From positions 1 to 64,000 of the forward strand of contig JAEUJW010000089.1 in NCBI GenBank assembly GCA_016793465.1: 64,000 nucleotides of DNA, given 5' to 3'. The notes beneath the pieces are model-generated. The model worked only from the letters and a program-made list of their open reading frames with translations, made no database searches and was not told the origin of the DNA. The translations under genes were made by a program, and so were the position numbers. Source of the DNA: Myxococcales bacterium (GTDB lineage Bacteria > Myxococcota > Polyangia > Nannocystales > Nannocystaceae). This document shows, piece after piece, positions 17,759-25,910 of this stretch (the stretch's first letter is position 1; each line of letters begins with the position of its first letter).

Positions 17759-17866
17759 CCGCCGACGATGCCCGACGCGGGCACACCCTCGCCTCGGCGT
17801 CGTCGATCGCGCGGGCCGACGGGCCGCCGGAGGTCGGTCCAGGGCGTGAAGATCGTCGCGCGGCGC
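17606..17866 (+). repeat. Right copy of the duplicated segment
   Basis: Matches 8971-9210 in direct orientation, at high identity over the coding part (to the stop at 17758) and lower beyond it (CGCGCGGGCCGACG). This copy is attached to the intact gene, so it is the source. Confidence 0.78.
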
Positions 17867-17873
17867 GGACGGG

Positions 17874-19397
17874 TCAGGCGAGGCGCAGGTCCCAGGCCGC
17901 GAGCGTGACGGCGCCGGCGCCGGGGGCGGTCAGCTCGATCTGCACCGGGCCGGAGGTCGTGTTGAGGCGGGCGAGCTGCTCGGGGGTCAGGTCGAACGGG
18001 CCGTCGCTGGTGAGGTCGACGGTGATGTCGCCGCGACGCACGCGGACCGGCACGGCGGGGCGACCGGGGAGCGCGGCGCGCACACGCAGGTGCAGGCTCG
18101 GGCGGGCGGTCGGGTCGTCGAGCGTGTCCCAGGCGCCGTGGTTGCGGCGCTGCAGGGCGGGCGGGTCGTCCTGAAGGGCGGCGCGGGGGATCAGCGCGTC
18201 GCCCTCGTGGGCGCTGCAGACCAGCCACAGCGGGCCGCGGGCGGCCGGCGGCAGGGGCAGCGAGATCCAGCGCGACTCGCCGGCGGCGAGCGACCAGGAC
18301 GTCTCGGCCAGCGGCTTGTCGGCGGGGCGTTCGGCGCGCTCGCCGACGAGGCGCAGGGCCCCGGCGCAGGCGGTCCGCGCGGCGATCCACAGGTCGACGC
18401 CGGTGGCCGGGCCGGCGAGCGGGCCGAGGGCCTGGGCGGCGTCGAGGCCGGGGTAGACGGCCTGCGCGAGCGTCGGGTCGGGGGCGCCGGCGGGGGCGCG
18501 CAGGCAGCGTTCGGGCGCGCCGGTCCAGGCGAGGCGGCCGCTGGCGGCGCGCACGGGCTCGTCGGCGAGGGGCTGGGACCAGCGCACGGTCTCGCCGAGG
18601 GCCGCGGTCTGGGTGGCGGGCTCGGCGGGGGCGGCGGCGGGGCGGGTGAGGGCCTGCGGCGCCCAGGTGACGGACACGTCGGCGGTGGTCGAGGCGCGCA
18701 GGCGCAGGGCGGCGCCGGGCGGGGCGGCGCGCAGGGCGGGCAGGAGGTCGAGCTCGACGGGCCCGGCGAGGCGGCCGCGCTGCTGCAGGACCGGGGCGCC
18801 GCTGCCGACGGCGACGCTGAGGTCGTGCACGGGGTTCTGCACGGTCACGGCGACGGCGAGCACGCGGCCGAGGGCCTCGTCGGGCTCGCCGCTGTCGAGC
18901 TTGAACGGGTCGCCGGCGCGGAGCTCGAGCAGGAGGGCGCTGGCGAGCACCGGCGGGAACGCGGGGTCGCGGGTGGTCGGGCAGGCGAACAGCGGCTGGT
19001 AGGTCCTGGGGTGGACGCGGCCGGGCGGGACCGGGGTGAACCACACGCCGCCGGTCGCGACCTTCAGCAGCATGAACGAGTGCGCGGGCGGGGCGGCGGC
19101 CCAGGTGACTGCCGCGGCGATCAGCGGGCGCATGGCCGACCAGCGCAGGCCGATCCACGGCACGCCGGCGGTCGGGTCGCCGGGGGCCTCGAGGGTGGGG
19201 GTCAGGGTGACCGTCGGCGGCGCGGAGATCCGCAGGCGGGCGCTGGCCCACTCCTGGCCGGGGGCGAGGGCGGGGATCGGGAGGTCGCCGCCGTCGGGGC
19301 CGATCTCGAGGAGGACGTCGGGCATGGCTGTCACCGCGGACGAGGGACGGGCGCCGGCCGCTCGTGGCGGGCCGATCTCGAGGAGGACGTCGGGCAT
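17874..19397 (-). CDS. Contractile-tail-associated protein of unknown fold, last gene of the tail operon
   Basis: A 507-residue (or 483-residue) protein with no family I can name. It is rich in beta-type segments, with several L-x-L-R/V-x-V strand pairs and no signal peptide, compatible with a fibre tip or receptor-binding protein. Two in-frame starts exist, 19397 and 19325, and each opens the same ten residues MPDVLLEIGP, because about 72 bases including the start were tandemly duplicated. Which one is used cannot be told; the 19325 start is preferred as ancestral. It follows the fibre gene by 15 bases and is the 3'-most gene of the tail cluster, a usual place for host-range or cargo genes. 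Confidence 0.6.
   Translation of the reverse strand: MPDVLLEIGPPRAAGARPSSAVTAMPDVLLEIGPDGGDLPIPALAPGQEWASARLRISAPPTVTLTPTLEAPGDPTAGVPWIGLRWSAMRPLIAAAVTWAAAPPAHSFMLLKVATGGVWFTPVPPGRVHPRTYQPLFACPTTRDPAFPPVLASALLLELRAGDPFKLDSGEPDEALGRVLAVAVTVQNPVHDLSVAVGSGAPVLQQRGRLAGPVELDLLPALRAAPPGAALRLRASTTADVSVTWAPQALTRPAAAPAEPATQTAALGETVRWSQPLADEPVRAASGRLAWTGAPERCLRAPAGAPDPTLAQAVYPGLDAAQALGPLAGPATGVDLWIAARTACAGALRLVGERAERPADKPLAETSWSLAAGESRWISLPLPPAARGPLWLVCSAHEGDALIPRAALQDDPPALQRRNHGAWDTLDDPTARPSLHLRVRAALPGRPAVPVRVRRGDITVDLTSDGPFDLTPEQLARLNTTSGPVQIELTAPGAGAVTLAAWDLRLA
19297..19397 (-). repeat. Tandem duplication of a gene start
   Basis: The 29-base block GGGCCGATCTCGAGGAGGAC... ending in CATG occurs at 19297-19325 and again at 19369-19397, a 72-base spacing that is a multiple of three. 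Weaker similarity continues past each ATG complement (CACCGCGG). The result is two in-frame starts. Confidence 0.8.
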
Positions 19398-19412
19398 GCG
19401 GGCACCGCGGGG

Positions 19413-20771
19413 CTAGTCGCTGGCGGCGAGGGCCAGGAAGAAGAACGGGCGCATGCGCTTGTCGCCGCTGGCGTCGCCGTTGTAGACGATGCACTCGCCG
19501 AGGCCGACCGAGTGGACGAGGGCGTTGTCGGTGGTGCGGCCGTTGCCCGTCTGCTGGGCGATGACGCAGGGCGTCTCGCGGAAGCTCGTGGTGAACTTGA
19601 TGCGCACGCCGGGGCCGTCGACGGTCTCGACGGTGAAGCCGTGGCCGGCCTTCCTGGCGCCGTGCTCGTCGACGTAGCCCCAGACCACGCGGGCGGCGGT
19701 CGGGCAGGCCGCGTCGGCGCTGACGAGCGAGCGGCCCTTGACGGTCGCGTTGCCGGCGACGCTGAGGCCCCTGAGGAGGTTGGTGTCGCCGCTGACCGCG
19801 AGGGCGCCGTGCACGTCGACGCCGCCCGACCAGTCGCCCTCGCAGTTGAGGATCAGGCTCTCGCGGCCGTCGACCCGCGCGTCGACGAGGGCGCGCCCGG
19901 GGCCGCGGCTGCGGCGCGACGAGTGGCCGAGCCGGAGCTCGGCGCACGGCACGGTCAGGCTCGTCGACTCGAGCAGGCTGAGGGCGGTGACCTTCAGCGT
20001 GCCGCCGACCGTGACGTCGGCGAGGCTGGTCGGGCCGGCGACGCCGAGGCCGTGGCTGGCGGTCAGCGGGGCGCCGGTGACGCTGAGGCCGTTGGCGGCG
20101 CTGACGCTGCCGGCCAGGCTGGCGCCGCTCCTGGCCACCAGGGCGCCGGACAGCGTGAGGGGGCCGGCCACCGCGAGCGGGCCGGCCACCGCGGCGCTCG
20201 CCTTGACGGTGAGGGCGCCGGTCACGGTCGCGGCGGCGGCGGTGAGGTCGCCGACGAGCGTGGTCTTGCCGGCGACCTGGAGGTCGCTGCCGACGGCGAC
20301 GCCGTCCCGCCACTCGCCGTCGGGGTTGAGGCCGAGCACGTCGCGCGCGCCGTCGACTCCGGCGAGGTCGACGAGGACGCGGCCGGGGGCGCCGTGGCGG
20401 CTCGAGTGGCCGAGCCGCAGGTCGTGGACGGGCAGGGCGAGGGTGGTGGTCTCGGCGAGCTCGAGGGCGGCGGTCCGCAGCTTGCTGGTGGCGGTGAGCT
20501 CGCGGACGGTGAGGCTGGTGGTCGGGTCGACCTTGTCGCCGGTGACGGCGCGGTCGGCCAGGCGCGAGGTGAGCACCGCGGCGTCGGCCAGGCCGGCCGC
20601 GCCGATGGGCGCGCCGTCGTAGAGCTCGCCCTTCCAGGCGCCGGTGTGGCCGTGCGTGATGTGCTCGCTGCGCAGCCGGCACTGCATGTCGTTCCAGCGG
20701 CCGGCGGTGATCGGCTCGCCGGGCTTGGCCTCGACGAGCGGCTTGATGGCGGGGGCGTGGCTGTCGGGCAC
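19413..20771 (-). CDS. Tail fibre with beta-helical repeats
   Basis: A 452-residue fibre protein starting at a GTG two bases after the previous stop. Residues 1-35 (SHAPAIKPLVEAKPGEPITAGRWNDMQ) are of the kind seen at the particle-attached end of myxobacterial and other tailocin fibres. The middle (about 75-330) is a series of short Gly/Ala/Val/Leu/Thr repeats (VAGPLAVAGPLTLSGAL, LSVTGAPLTAS) that fit a triple-stranded beta-helix shaft. Two LxLGHSSR segments are near-duplicates about 170 residues apart. The C-terminal ~90 residues (VWGYVDEHG, then GFTVETVDGPGVRIKF) look like a globular tip that recurs in such fibres and probably binds the target surface. Confidence 0.72.
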   Translation of the reverse strand: MPDSHAPAIKPLVEAKPGEPITAGRWNDMQCRLRSEHITHGHTGAWKGELYDGAPIGAAGLADAAVLTSRLADRAVTGDKVDPTTSLTVRELTATSKLRTAALELAETTTLALPVHDLRLGHSSRHGAPGRVLVDLAGVDGARDVLGLNPDGEWRDGVAVGSDLQVAGKTTLVGDLTAAAATVTGALTVKASAAVAGPLAVAGPLTLSGALVARSGASLAGSVSAANGLSVTGAPLTASHGLGVAGPTSLADVTVGGTLKVTALSLLESTSLTVPCAELRLGHSSRRSRGPGRALVDARVDGRESLILNCEGDWSGGVDVHGALAVSGDTNLLRGLSVAGNATVKGRSLVSADAACPTAARVVWGYVDEHGARKAGHGFTVETVDGPGVRIKFTTSFRETPCVIAQQTGNGRTTDNALVHSVGLGECIVYNGDASGDKRMRPFFFLALAASD

Positions 20772-20773
20772 GG

Positions 20774-21235
20774 CTACCTGCCTCCCCCGAAGTCGACGCT
20801 CCACGTCAGGGTCATCTGCATGTTCGGCGCCTTGTTGACGACGTCGAAGACCACGCGGTTGTAGAGCACGGGCGGGCCGCCGGCGATCGCCAGGGCGATG
20901 CCGGCCTCGCGCAGCGGCTGGTTGGCCTCGCGCTCGCCGAGGCGCTCGCTGAGGGTCACGCGGGCGCCGGTCACCGTGATGTGCTGCTCGCCGACGTCGG
21001 CGGCGTCGACCGGCCGGGCGAGGGCGGTGTCGGCGGGGCTCGGCGGGGCGTCGCCGGTGCCGACCACGAGGGTGGCCTGCAGCGTGCCGACCTGCTTGCC
21101 GGCGAACAGGCGGGCCACGAAGTTGCGGCCGGCGTCGGTGACGAGGTTGTGCACGCGGCGCTGCTCGACGACGCGGCCGGCGGCGTCGAGCAGGGCGAGC
21201 GACAGGGTGCCTGCCATGGGTTGGGAGTCGTGCAT
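20774..21235 (-). CDS. Tail fibre-associated or baseplate appendage protein
   Basis: A 153-residue beta-rich protein. Its N-terminal part (LALLDAAGRVVEQRRVHNLVTDAGRNFVARLF) and later GTGDAPPSPADTALARP resemble small phage tail-fibre or appendage proteins that occur next to fibre genes. No catalytic motif. It ends two bases before the fibre gene starts and follows the gpI-like gene by nine bases, so it is part of the tail operon. A second ATG at codon 7 is an alternative start. Confidence 0.6.
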   Translation of the reverse strand: MHDSQPMAGTLSLALLDAAGRVVEQRRVHNLVTDAGRNFVARLFAGKQVGTLQATLVVGTGDAPPSPADTALARPVDAADVGEQHITVTGARVTLSERLGEREANQPLREAGIALAIAGGPPVLYNRVVFDVVNKAPNMQMTLTWSVDFGGGR

Positions 21236-21244
21236 GTGGGCGGC

Positions 21245-22777
21245 CTAGCGCGGGAAGTGCGAGGTGTTGAAGCGGGTGCCGATCGTCATGTCGTCGGCGG
21301 CGAAGACGCCGGCGAACAGCGGGTAGGCGACCTCCATGTCGACTCGCACGGCGTCGTCCTGTGACGCCTGCTCGGCGAACGCGGCGGCGGCGGCTAGTGC
21401 GAGGCTGGCGCGGGCGGGCTGGGGCTCGTGGAGGGCGGCGGCGAGGCCCAGCCGGCGCTCGTCGTCGCGGCCGGCGGGGCCGTGCTCGGCGAGCGCGTGG
21501 TCCTGCGGGAAGTCGACCCAGGCGGCGACGCCGGCCGCGCGGGCGAGCTCGACGAGCTCCTGGATCAGGCCGATCGCGCCGTGGGCCTCGGCCGCGCGCA
21601 CGGCGGGGTTGCGGGGGATCCGCAGCTGGAAGGTCGCGGCCGGGAACACCGTCCAGGTCAGCTCGAGGGTGAAGCGCGCCGGGCTCACGACGGCCGGCGC
21701 GGCGGCGAAGCGGGCCGCGGCCTCGGCGGGCCCGAGCATGGCGGCCAGCTGCTCGCGGTCGATCTGCCCGACCGTCCAGCGCGCGCCGCCGGCGGGCAGC
21801 AGCGGCGTGCGCAGCTCGGTCTCGCCGAAGCGGGCGAAGCGGGTGACGACCGCCTCGGGGCCGGCGTCGTCGGCGGCGAAGCGGGCCGGGCTCGGCTCGT
21901 CGTCGCCGGCGGCGAAGCGGGCCGAGGTCGTGAAGTAGACCACGGCGCCGCGGGCGAGCGGGCGCGGCGGGCGGCCGGGGGCGAGCAGCACGGCGGTGCC
22001 CGAGTGCTCGTCGTCCGGGCGCACGGGGGTGACGACCAGGGTCTCGCCGGGCGCGAGCGTGCCGGCGTAGAACAGGGTCTCCTCGGCGTGCTGCAGGCTG
22101 GGCCAGGCGACGGGCGGGCCGTCGGGCGGGGCGCCGAGGCGCAGGGTCGGCTGGGCGTCCTCGACGCTCTCGCTGGCGAGCTCGAGGATGTCGCCGGGGC
22201 GCACGGCGGGCAGCAGGCGGGCGCGCAGGTCGGGCGGGTTGTCGACGAGGATCAGCTGGGCGACGCGGGCGTGGACCTGCGCGCAGGCGCCGGCGCGGGG
22301 GCAGGCGCGGCAGGCGCCGGCGGGCACGGCGTGGCCGATGGTGAGGCGCGAGCCGTCGCGCGGGGCGGGCTTGTCGAGCTGGCGGCAGAGGTCGTGGCCG
22401 AGGGCGGTGGCGGCGAGGGCGAGCAGGGCGCGCGGGGTGGTGACGCCGGCGCGGAGGATGCGGGCCTGGGCGACGATGCGGTGGCGCAGGCGGTCGCTCG
22501 GCTCGCGCGGCAGGGGGACCACGCCGACCAGGCGGCCGAGCTGCGTGAGGCAGGCGCGGCGGGCCGCGGGCGGGTCGTCGGCGGCGGGCGGCGGGTCCTC
22601 GCGGGCGAGGCGGACCCAGCGGTCGTGCACCACCTGCTCGATGCCGGCGTCGAGCGCGGCGAGGCTGCCGGCGAGCGCGTCGAGCAGCGCGCCGAGGGCG
22701 CTGCCGCGGGGCGAGGTGTCGTAGGCGGCGGGCAGCAGGCCGCGCAGGCCGCGGGCGCGGCGGTCGCGGTCAGCCAC
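21245..22777 (-). CDS. Baseplate/tail protein, gpI-like N-terminus with long extension
   Basis: A 510-residue protein directly after gpJ, overlapping it by eight bases. The first ~110 residues (LLPAAYD, then ALLDALAGSLAALDAGIEQV) follow the pattern of P2 gpI/Mu gp48-type tail proteins that sit between baseplate and fibres. The remaining ~400 residues are an extension not seen in phages; it holds a Cys cluster (ACRACPRAGACAQ, four Cys within 12 residues including a preceding LCR) that may bind a metal, and beta-rich segments. Position and N-terminus support the role; the extension is unassigned. Confidence 0.62.
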   Translation of the reverse strand: MADRDRRARGLRGLLPAAYDTSPRGSALGALLDALAGSLAALDAGIEQVVHDRWVRLAREDPPPAADDPPAARRACLTQLGRLVGVVPLPREPSDRLRHRIVAQARILRAGVTTPRALLALAATALGHDLCRQLDKPAPRDGSRLTIGHAVPAGACRACPRAGACAQVHARVAQLILVDNPPDLRARLLPAVRPGDILELASESVEDAQPTLRLGAPPDGPPVAWPSLQHAEETLFYAGTLAPGETLVVTPVRPDDEHSGTAVLLAPGRPPRPLARGAVVYFTTSARFAAGDDEPSPARFAADDAGPEAVVTRFARFGETELRTPLLPAGGARWTVGQIDREQLAAMLGPAEAAARFAAAPAVVSPARFTLELTWTVFPAATFQLRIPRNPAVRAAEAHGAIGLIQELVELARAAGVAAWVDFPQDHALAEHGPAGRDDERRLGLAAALHEPQPARASLALAAAAAFAEQASQDDAVRVDMEVAYPLFAGVFAADDMTIGTRFNTSHFPR

Positions 22778-24218
22778 CGGCCACCTCCAGGCTGCGCAGG
22801 CCGAGGCGCTCGCGGGCCTTCAGGCGCAGCGGCGGGCTGCCGGGCGCCAGGGCCACGGACTGGCCGGTGGAGCTGCGGGTCGAGCGGGCGGCGGCGAGCT
22901 CGGCGAGGGCCAGGCCGGGCAGCATGGCGGCGAGGGCGGCGAAGCCGAGCTCGCGGGCGCCGGCGCCGTGGTCGGCGAACTCGCGGTCCATGGCGGCGGT
23001 CAGGGCCGGCGCGACCTGCTCGCGCAGGGCCGCGGGGGCGGGGGCGCCGGGGCGCGCGGCGACGACCGCGTCGATCCAGATGTCGACGATCGGCGGCTGC
23101 AGCAGCACGTCGAGGCGGTGGACCACGGCCCGCTTGCCGCCCTCGAGCGCGAGGTCGCCGTTGGGGTTGTGGCGCACGCCGGCGCGGGTGGTGCGGACGG
23201 CGAGGCCGTCGTCGGCGAGCTCGCGCACGTCGGGGTGCTCGAGCACGGCGGCCCTCAGCTTGGTGAGCACGACCGGGTCGTCGGGGGCCAGCGACTCGAC
23301 GTGGGCGCGCAGGCGGGCCTCGAGCTCGCGGCGCACGCGGGCCTCGTCGTCGGCCACGGCGGGGCGGGCGAGCACCGGCTTGACGGTGACGACCACCGGC
23401 ACGGGCTCGGCGACGACGAGGCGCACGCGGATGCCGGCGGGGCGGGCGTCGTCGACGGCGTCCTCGAGGGCGGCGATGGTGGCGGGCTCGAGGTCGGGGT
23501 CGCCGACGACGACGTCGACGAACCCTGGGCGCTCGGGCTGGGACTCGGACACGCGCACGTGGGCGACGCCGAGGGCGCGCACGGCGGCCTCGAGGCCCTC
23601 GCAGGTGCCGAGCTGGCCGCGGCGCAGGGAGAAGCGGGCGCGGGCCCGCAGCTCGTCGTCGGTCTCGGCGGCGGCGGTGACCGCGAACGCGCCGGGGTTG
23701 TGGACCTCGTCGACGCCGTGGATCGGGCGCACGAGGCGGGCGAGCGCGCCGGCGGGTACGGGCTGGTCGTGGGGCTCGACGCTGGCGGCGCGGGCGAGCG
23801 CGAAGCGGCTGCCGGCGGCGAGCACGACGTCGGCGAGGGTCTCGACCGGGGGGGCGCCGCGGCCGGCGATCAGGGTGCCGGCGGGGATGCGGATGTCGGC
23901 CGGGGCCGGGGCGGCGCGGGAGAAGCGGAGCAGGCCCTCGGCGTGGCCGCCGCGCTGGCGCGCGAGGCCGACGAGCGCGACGACCTGGTCGAGCGCCTTG
24001 CCCTCGGCGGTCTCGAGGTAGCCGAGGCGGTAGACCGCGCCGAGCTGCTCGTAGGCGACGGTGAGGGCGTGGGCGAAGGCCTCGACGAGCGTGCGCACGA
24101 CGCTGCCCTCGCTGGCGTCGGTGAGGGCGGCGCCGCCGGCGGGGTCGGCGAGCTCGGCGAGCAGGTCGCGGACGATGGCGGCGTGGGTCTTGTGGACGAA
24201 CTGCGGGGTGTCAGGCAT
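22770..24218 (-). CDS. Baseplate wedge protein gpJ (T4 gp6-like)
   Basis: A 482-residue homologue of the contractile-tail baseplate wedge protein (baseplate J family). The N-terminal helical part (FVHKTHAAIVRDLLAELAD, then GSVVRTLVEAFAHALTVAYEQL) and the ETDDELRARARFSL and LGVAHVRVSESQPERPGFVDVVV segments are typical. It polymerises into the ring that triggers sheath contraction. It overlaps gp25 (8 bases) and the gpI-like gene (8 bases), the same gene order as in Mu and P2-type tails and in extracellular injection systems. Confidence 0.88.
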   Translation of the reverse strand: MPDTPQFVHKTHAAIVRDLLAELADPAGGAALTDASEGSVVRTLVEAFAHALTVAYEQLGAVYRLGYLETAEGKALDQVVALVGLARQRGGHAEGLLRFSRAAPAPADIRIPAGTLIAGRGAPPVETLADVVLAAGSRFALARAASVEPHDQPVPAGALARLVRPIHGVDEVHNPGAFAVTAAAETDDELRARARFSLRRGQLGTCEGLEAAVRALGVAHVRVSESQPERPGFVDVVVGDPDLEPATIAALEDAVDDARPAGIRVRLVVAEPVPVVVTVKPVLARPAVADDEARVRRELEARLRAHVESLAPDDPVVLTKLRAAVLEHPDVRELADDGLAVRTTRAGVRHNPNGDLALEGGKRAVVHRLDVLLQPPIVDIWIDAVVAARPGAPAPAALREQVAPALTAAMDREFADHGAGARELGFAALAAMLPGLALAELAAARSTRSSTGQSVALAPGSPPLRLKARERLGLRSLEVAGG

Positions 24219-24597
24219 CGACGTGGACCTCGAGCGAGACCTGCTCGCCGGCGCGGTCGCGCACGGTCGCGAGGATCTCGACGGTGGAGGGATCGGGGGT
24301 GCGGAGGTCGAGGCGCACGACCTCGCGGACGCGCGGGTCGGCCAGCAGCGTCTTGTGCACGAGGCGGCGCATGAGGCCGAGGCTCTCGCGGTCGCGCGGC
24401 TGGCCGACGAACGTGTGCAGCGTGCTGCCGTAGCGCGGGTGGCCGAGGCGGGTGAGCTCGCCGCGCACGCACACGAGGCGCAGGGTGAGGGCCTGGACCA
24501 GGAGGTCGCGGCCGGCGACGGTGGCGACGTCGCCGGCGCCGACGTCGAGGTCGTAGCGGCCGGACGCGCTGCGGCGCAGGCGCAGGTCGGTCGTCAT
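24211..24597 (-). CDS. Baseplate wedge protein gp25 (gpW family)
   Basis: A 128-residue gp25-like lysozyme-fold baseplate protein, one of the core components of every contractile injection system, where it seeds the sheath. The region RGELTRLGHPRYGSTLHTFVGQ with the following LGLMRRLVHKTLLADPRV block matches the family. The start at 24597 overlaps the preceding small gene by four bases (ATGA). Confidence 0.88.
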   Translation of the reverse strand: MTTDLRLRRSASGRYDLDVGAGDVATVAGRDLLVQALTLRLVCVRGELTRLGHPRYGSTLHTFVGQPRDRESLGLMRRLVHKTLLADPRVREVVRLDLRTPDPSTVEILATVRDRAGEQVSLEVHVDA

Positions 24598-24803
24598 TGC
24601 AGCCTCCCGGGCGCGGCGGACGAGCCGGGCGCGACGGCGATGCCGGGGGCCACGAGCGCCTGCTTCAGCAGCAGGTCGAGCGCGCCGGCGACGGTCTCGG
24701 CGACGGCCGCGGCGAGGTCGGGGGCGTGCTCGCCGCGCAGGCCCTCGGAGCGGCACAGGCCCTCGACGAACGGCGCGAGCTGGGACTTGGTGGGTGCGGG
24801 CAT
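24594..24803 (-). CDS. Small protein with one copy of a GEHAPDLA-type domain
   Basis: A 69-residue protein consisting of a single copy of an unnamed ~60-residue domain: a helix, then GLRGEHAPDLAAAVAETVAG, a second helix ALDLLLKQALV and a APGIAVA...PGRL tail. The upstream gene holds two more copies. No known family comes to mind. It starts on a TGATG junction with its neighbour and overlaps gp25 by four bases, so it is made in the same operon. Position between spike and gp25 suggests a baseplate or spike-tip accessory. Confidence 0.7.
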   Translation of the reverse strand: MPAPTKSQLAPFVEGLCRSEGLRGEHAPDLAAAVAETVAGALDLLLKQALVAPGIAVAPGSSAAPGRLQ

Positions 24804-25246
24804 CACAGCAGTCTCCCGGGGGTGGTGGTCACGAAGCCGGCCACGGCGATGCCGGGCGCGACGGAGGCGGAGGCGCACAGCAGGACCAGGCCGTGGGCGA
24901 TCGCGCCGGCGATCACGGCGGCGAGGGCGGGCGCGTGCTCGCCGGCGATGCCGGCGGCCTGGAGGTTGGCGAGCGCGAGGCCGCGGAGCTGCGGGGCGAC
25001 GGGGCCGCCCGCGGGCGGCGGGAGCAGCTTGCCGGGGCCGGCGGTGCTGCCGGCCCCGCTCACGGGGTCGATCGCGGCGGGGATGCCGGGCAGGACCATG
25101 GCCTGGGCGAGGAACATGGCCAGCGCCTGGCCGCAGGTCTTCGCGGTCGCGACCGCGAGGTCGGGGGCGTGCTCGCCGCGCAGGCCGGCCGCGTCGAAGG
25201 CGGCGCGCGCGAGGTTCTCGACGAGGGCGGCGGGCGGGGCGGGCAT
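24803..25246 (-). CDS. Two tandem copies of the GEHAPDLA-type domain
   Basis: A 147-residue protein made of two repeats of the domain also found alone in the next gene: copy 1 has GLRGEHAPDLAVATAKT and ends near PGKLL; copy 2 has GIAGEHAPALAAVIAGA and ends PGRLL. Each copy predicts two or three short helices, the second rather hydrophobic (LVLLCASASVAPGIAVAG). It sits at the place where PAAR-type spike tips are usually encoded, but no PAAR motif is present. Function unknown; a baseplate-plug or membrane-interacting role is only a guess. Confidence 0.7.
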   Translation of the reverse strand: MPAPPAALVENLARAAFDAAGLRGEHAPDLAVATAKTCGQALAMFLAQAMVLPGIPAAIDPVSGAGSTAGPGKLLPPPAGGPVAPQLRGLALANLQAAGIAGEHAPALAAVIAGAIAHGLVLLCASASVAPGIAVAGFVTTTPGRLL

Positions 25247-25250
25247 CGCG

Positions 25251-25910
25251 TCACCCCTTGGCCTTGACGCTGGCGCTGCCGACCAGCGGCTTGCCGGTGA
25301 TGTAGCACTTGTGGCTGCCGGTGGTGATCACGCCGTCGCCGCCGTCGCCGAGGTCGATGCTGCCGGACGCGTGGATCTTGGCGTCGGCGCAGGTGAGCTC
25401 GACGTTGCCGTCGGCCCGCAGCCTGGCGTCGCCCTTGACGGTGACGACGAGGTCCTGCTCGCCGGTCAGGGTGACGGCGCCGTCGCGGGCCACGGTGATG
25501 CGGGTCTTGCCGGCGGCGATCTGCACGGCGCCGTCCGGCTGCAGGGCCACGCGGGTGGTGTGGTCGGGGGGCGTCGACAGCACCAGCTCGCCGTCGGCGT
25601 GGACCGGCGGCGGGGCCTCGTCGGAGTAGAGGCGGCCGGTGACGATCGGGCGGTTGGGGTCGCCGTCGACGTAGGTGACGAGCACGACGTCGCCGACGCG
25701 CGGCGGGCTGACCAGGCCGACGTGCGGGGTGGCGATCGGCACGTTCTTCAGCGCCAGGCCCCCGTGGCGCAGGCTCACGTCGCACTCGTGGTTGTGGCCG
25801 TCGCCCTCGGCGTGCGGGGCGTTGGCGGTGACGACCGCGGTGTCGCCGGTGCGCAGCGCGCGGAGCTCGTCGCGCAGCATGGCGCGGAGGATGTGGAACA
25901 GGTCGTTCAT
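25251..25910 (-). CDS. Spike protein, gpV/VgrG gp5-like
   Basis: A 219-residue spike. The OB-fold occupies about residues 20-100 (RTGDTAVVTAN, VGLVSPPRVGDVVLVTYVDGDPNRPIVTGRLYS), and the C-terminal ~100 residues form a repetitive beta-helix (VQIAAGKTRITVARDGAVTLTG and similar V/T-x-V steps). It forms the trimeric needle beneath the hub. It is short compared with VgrG because the hub (gp27-like) domain is on a separate gene, as in phage Mu. The start overlaps the previous gene by four bases (ATGA). Confidence 0.85.
   Translation of the reverse strand: MNDLFHILRAMLRDELRALRTGDTAVVTANAPHAEGDGHNHECDVSLRHGGLALKNVPIATPHVGLVSPPRVGDVVLVTYVDGDPNRPIVTGRLYSDEAPPPVHADGELVLSTPPDHTTRVALQPDGAVQIAAGKTRITVARDGAVTLTGEQDLVVTVKGDARLRADGNVELTCADAKIHASGSIDLGDGGDGVITTGSHKCYITGKPLVGSASVKAKG

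Noticed and set aside
18090..20864. 924-codon open frame on the plus strand over the fibre genes
   Set aside because: Opposite to well-supported fibre genes; Gly/Ala/Val/Arg-rich shadow without motifs.
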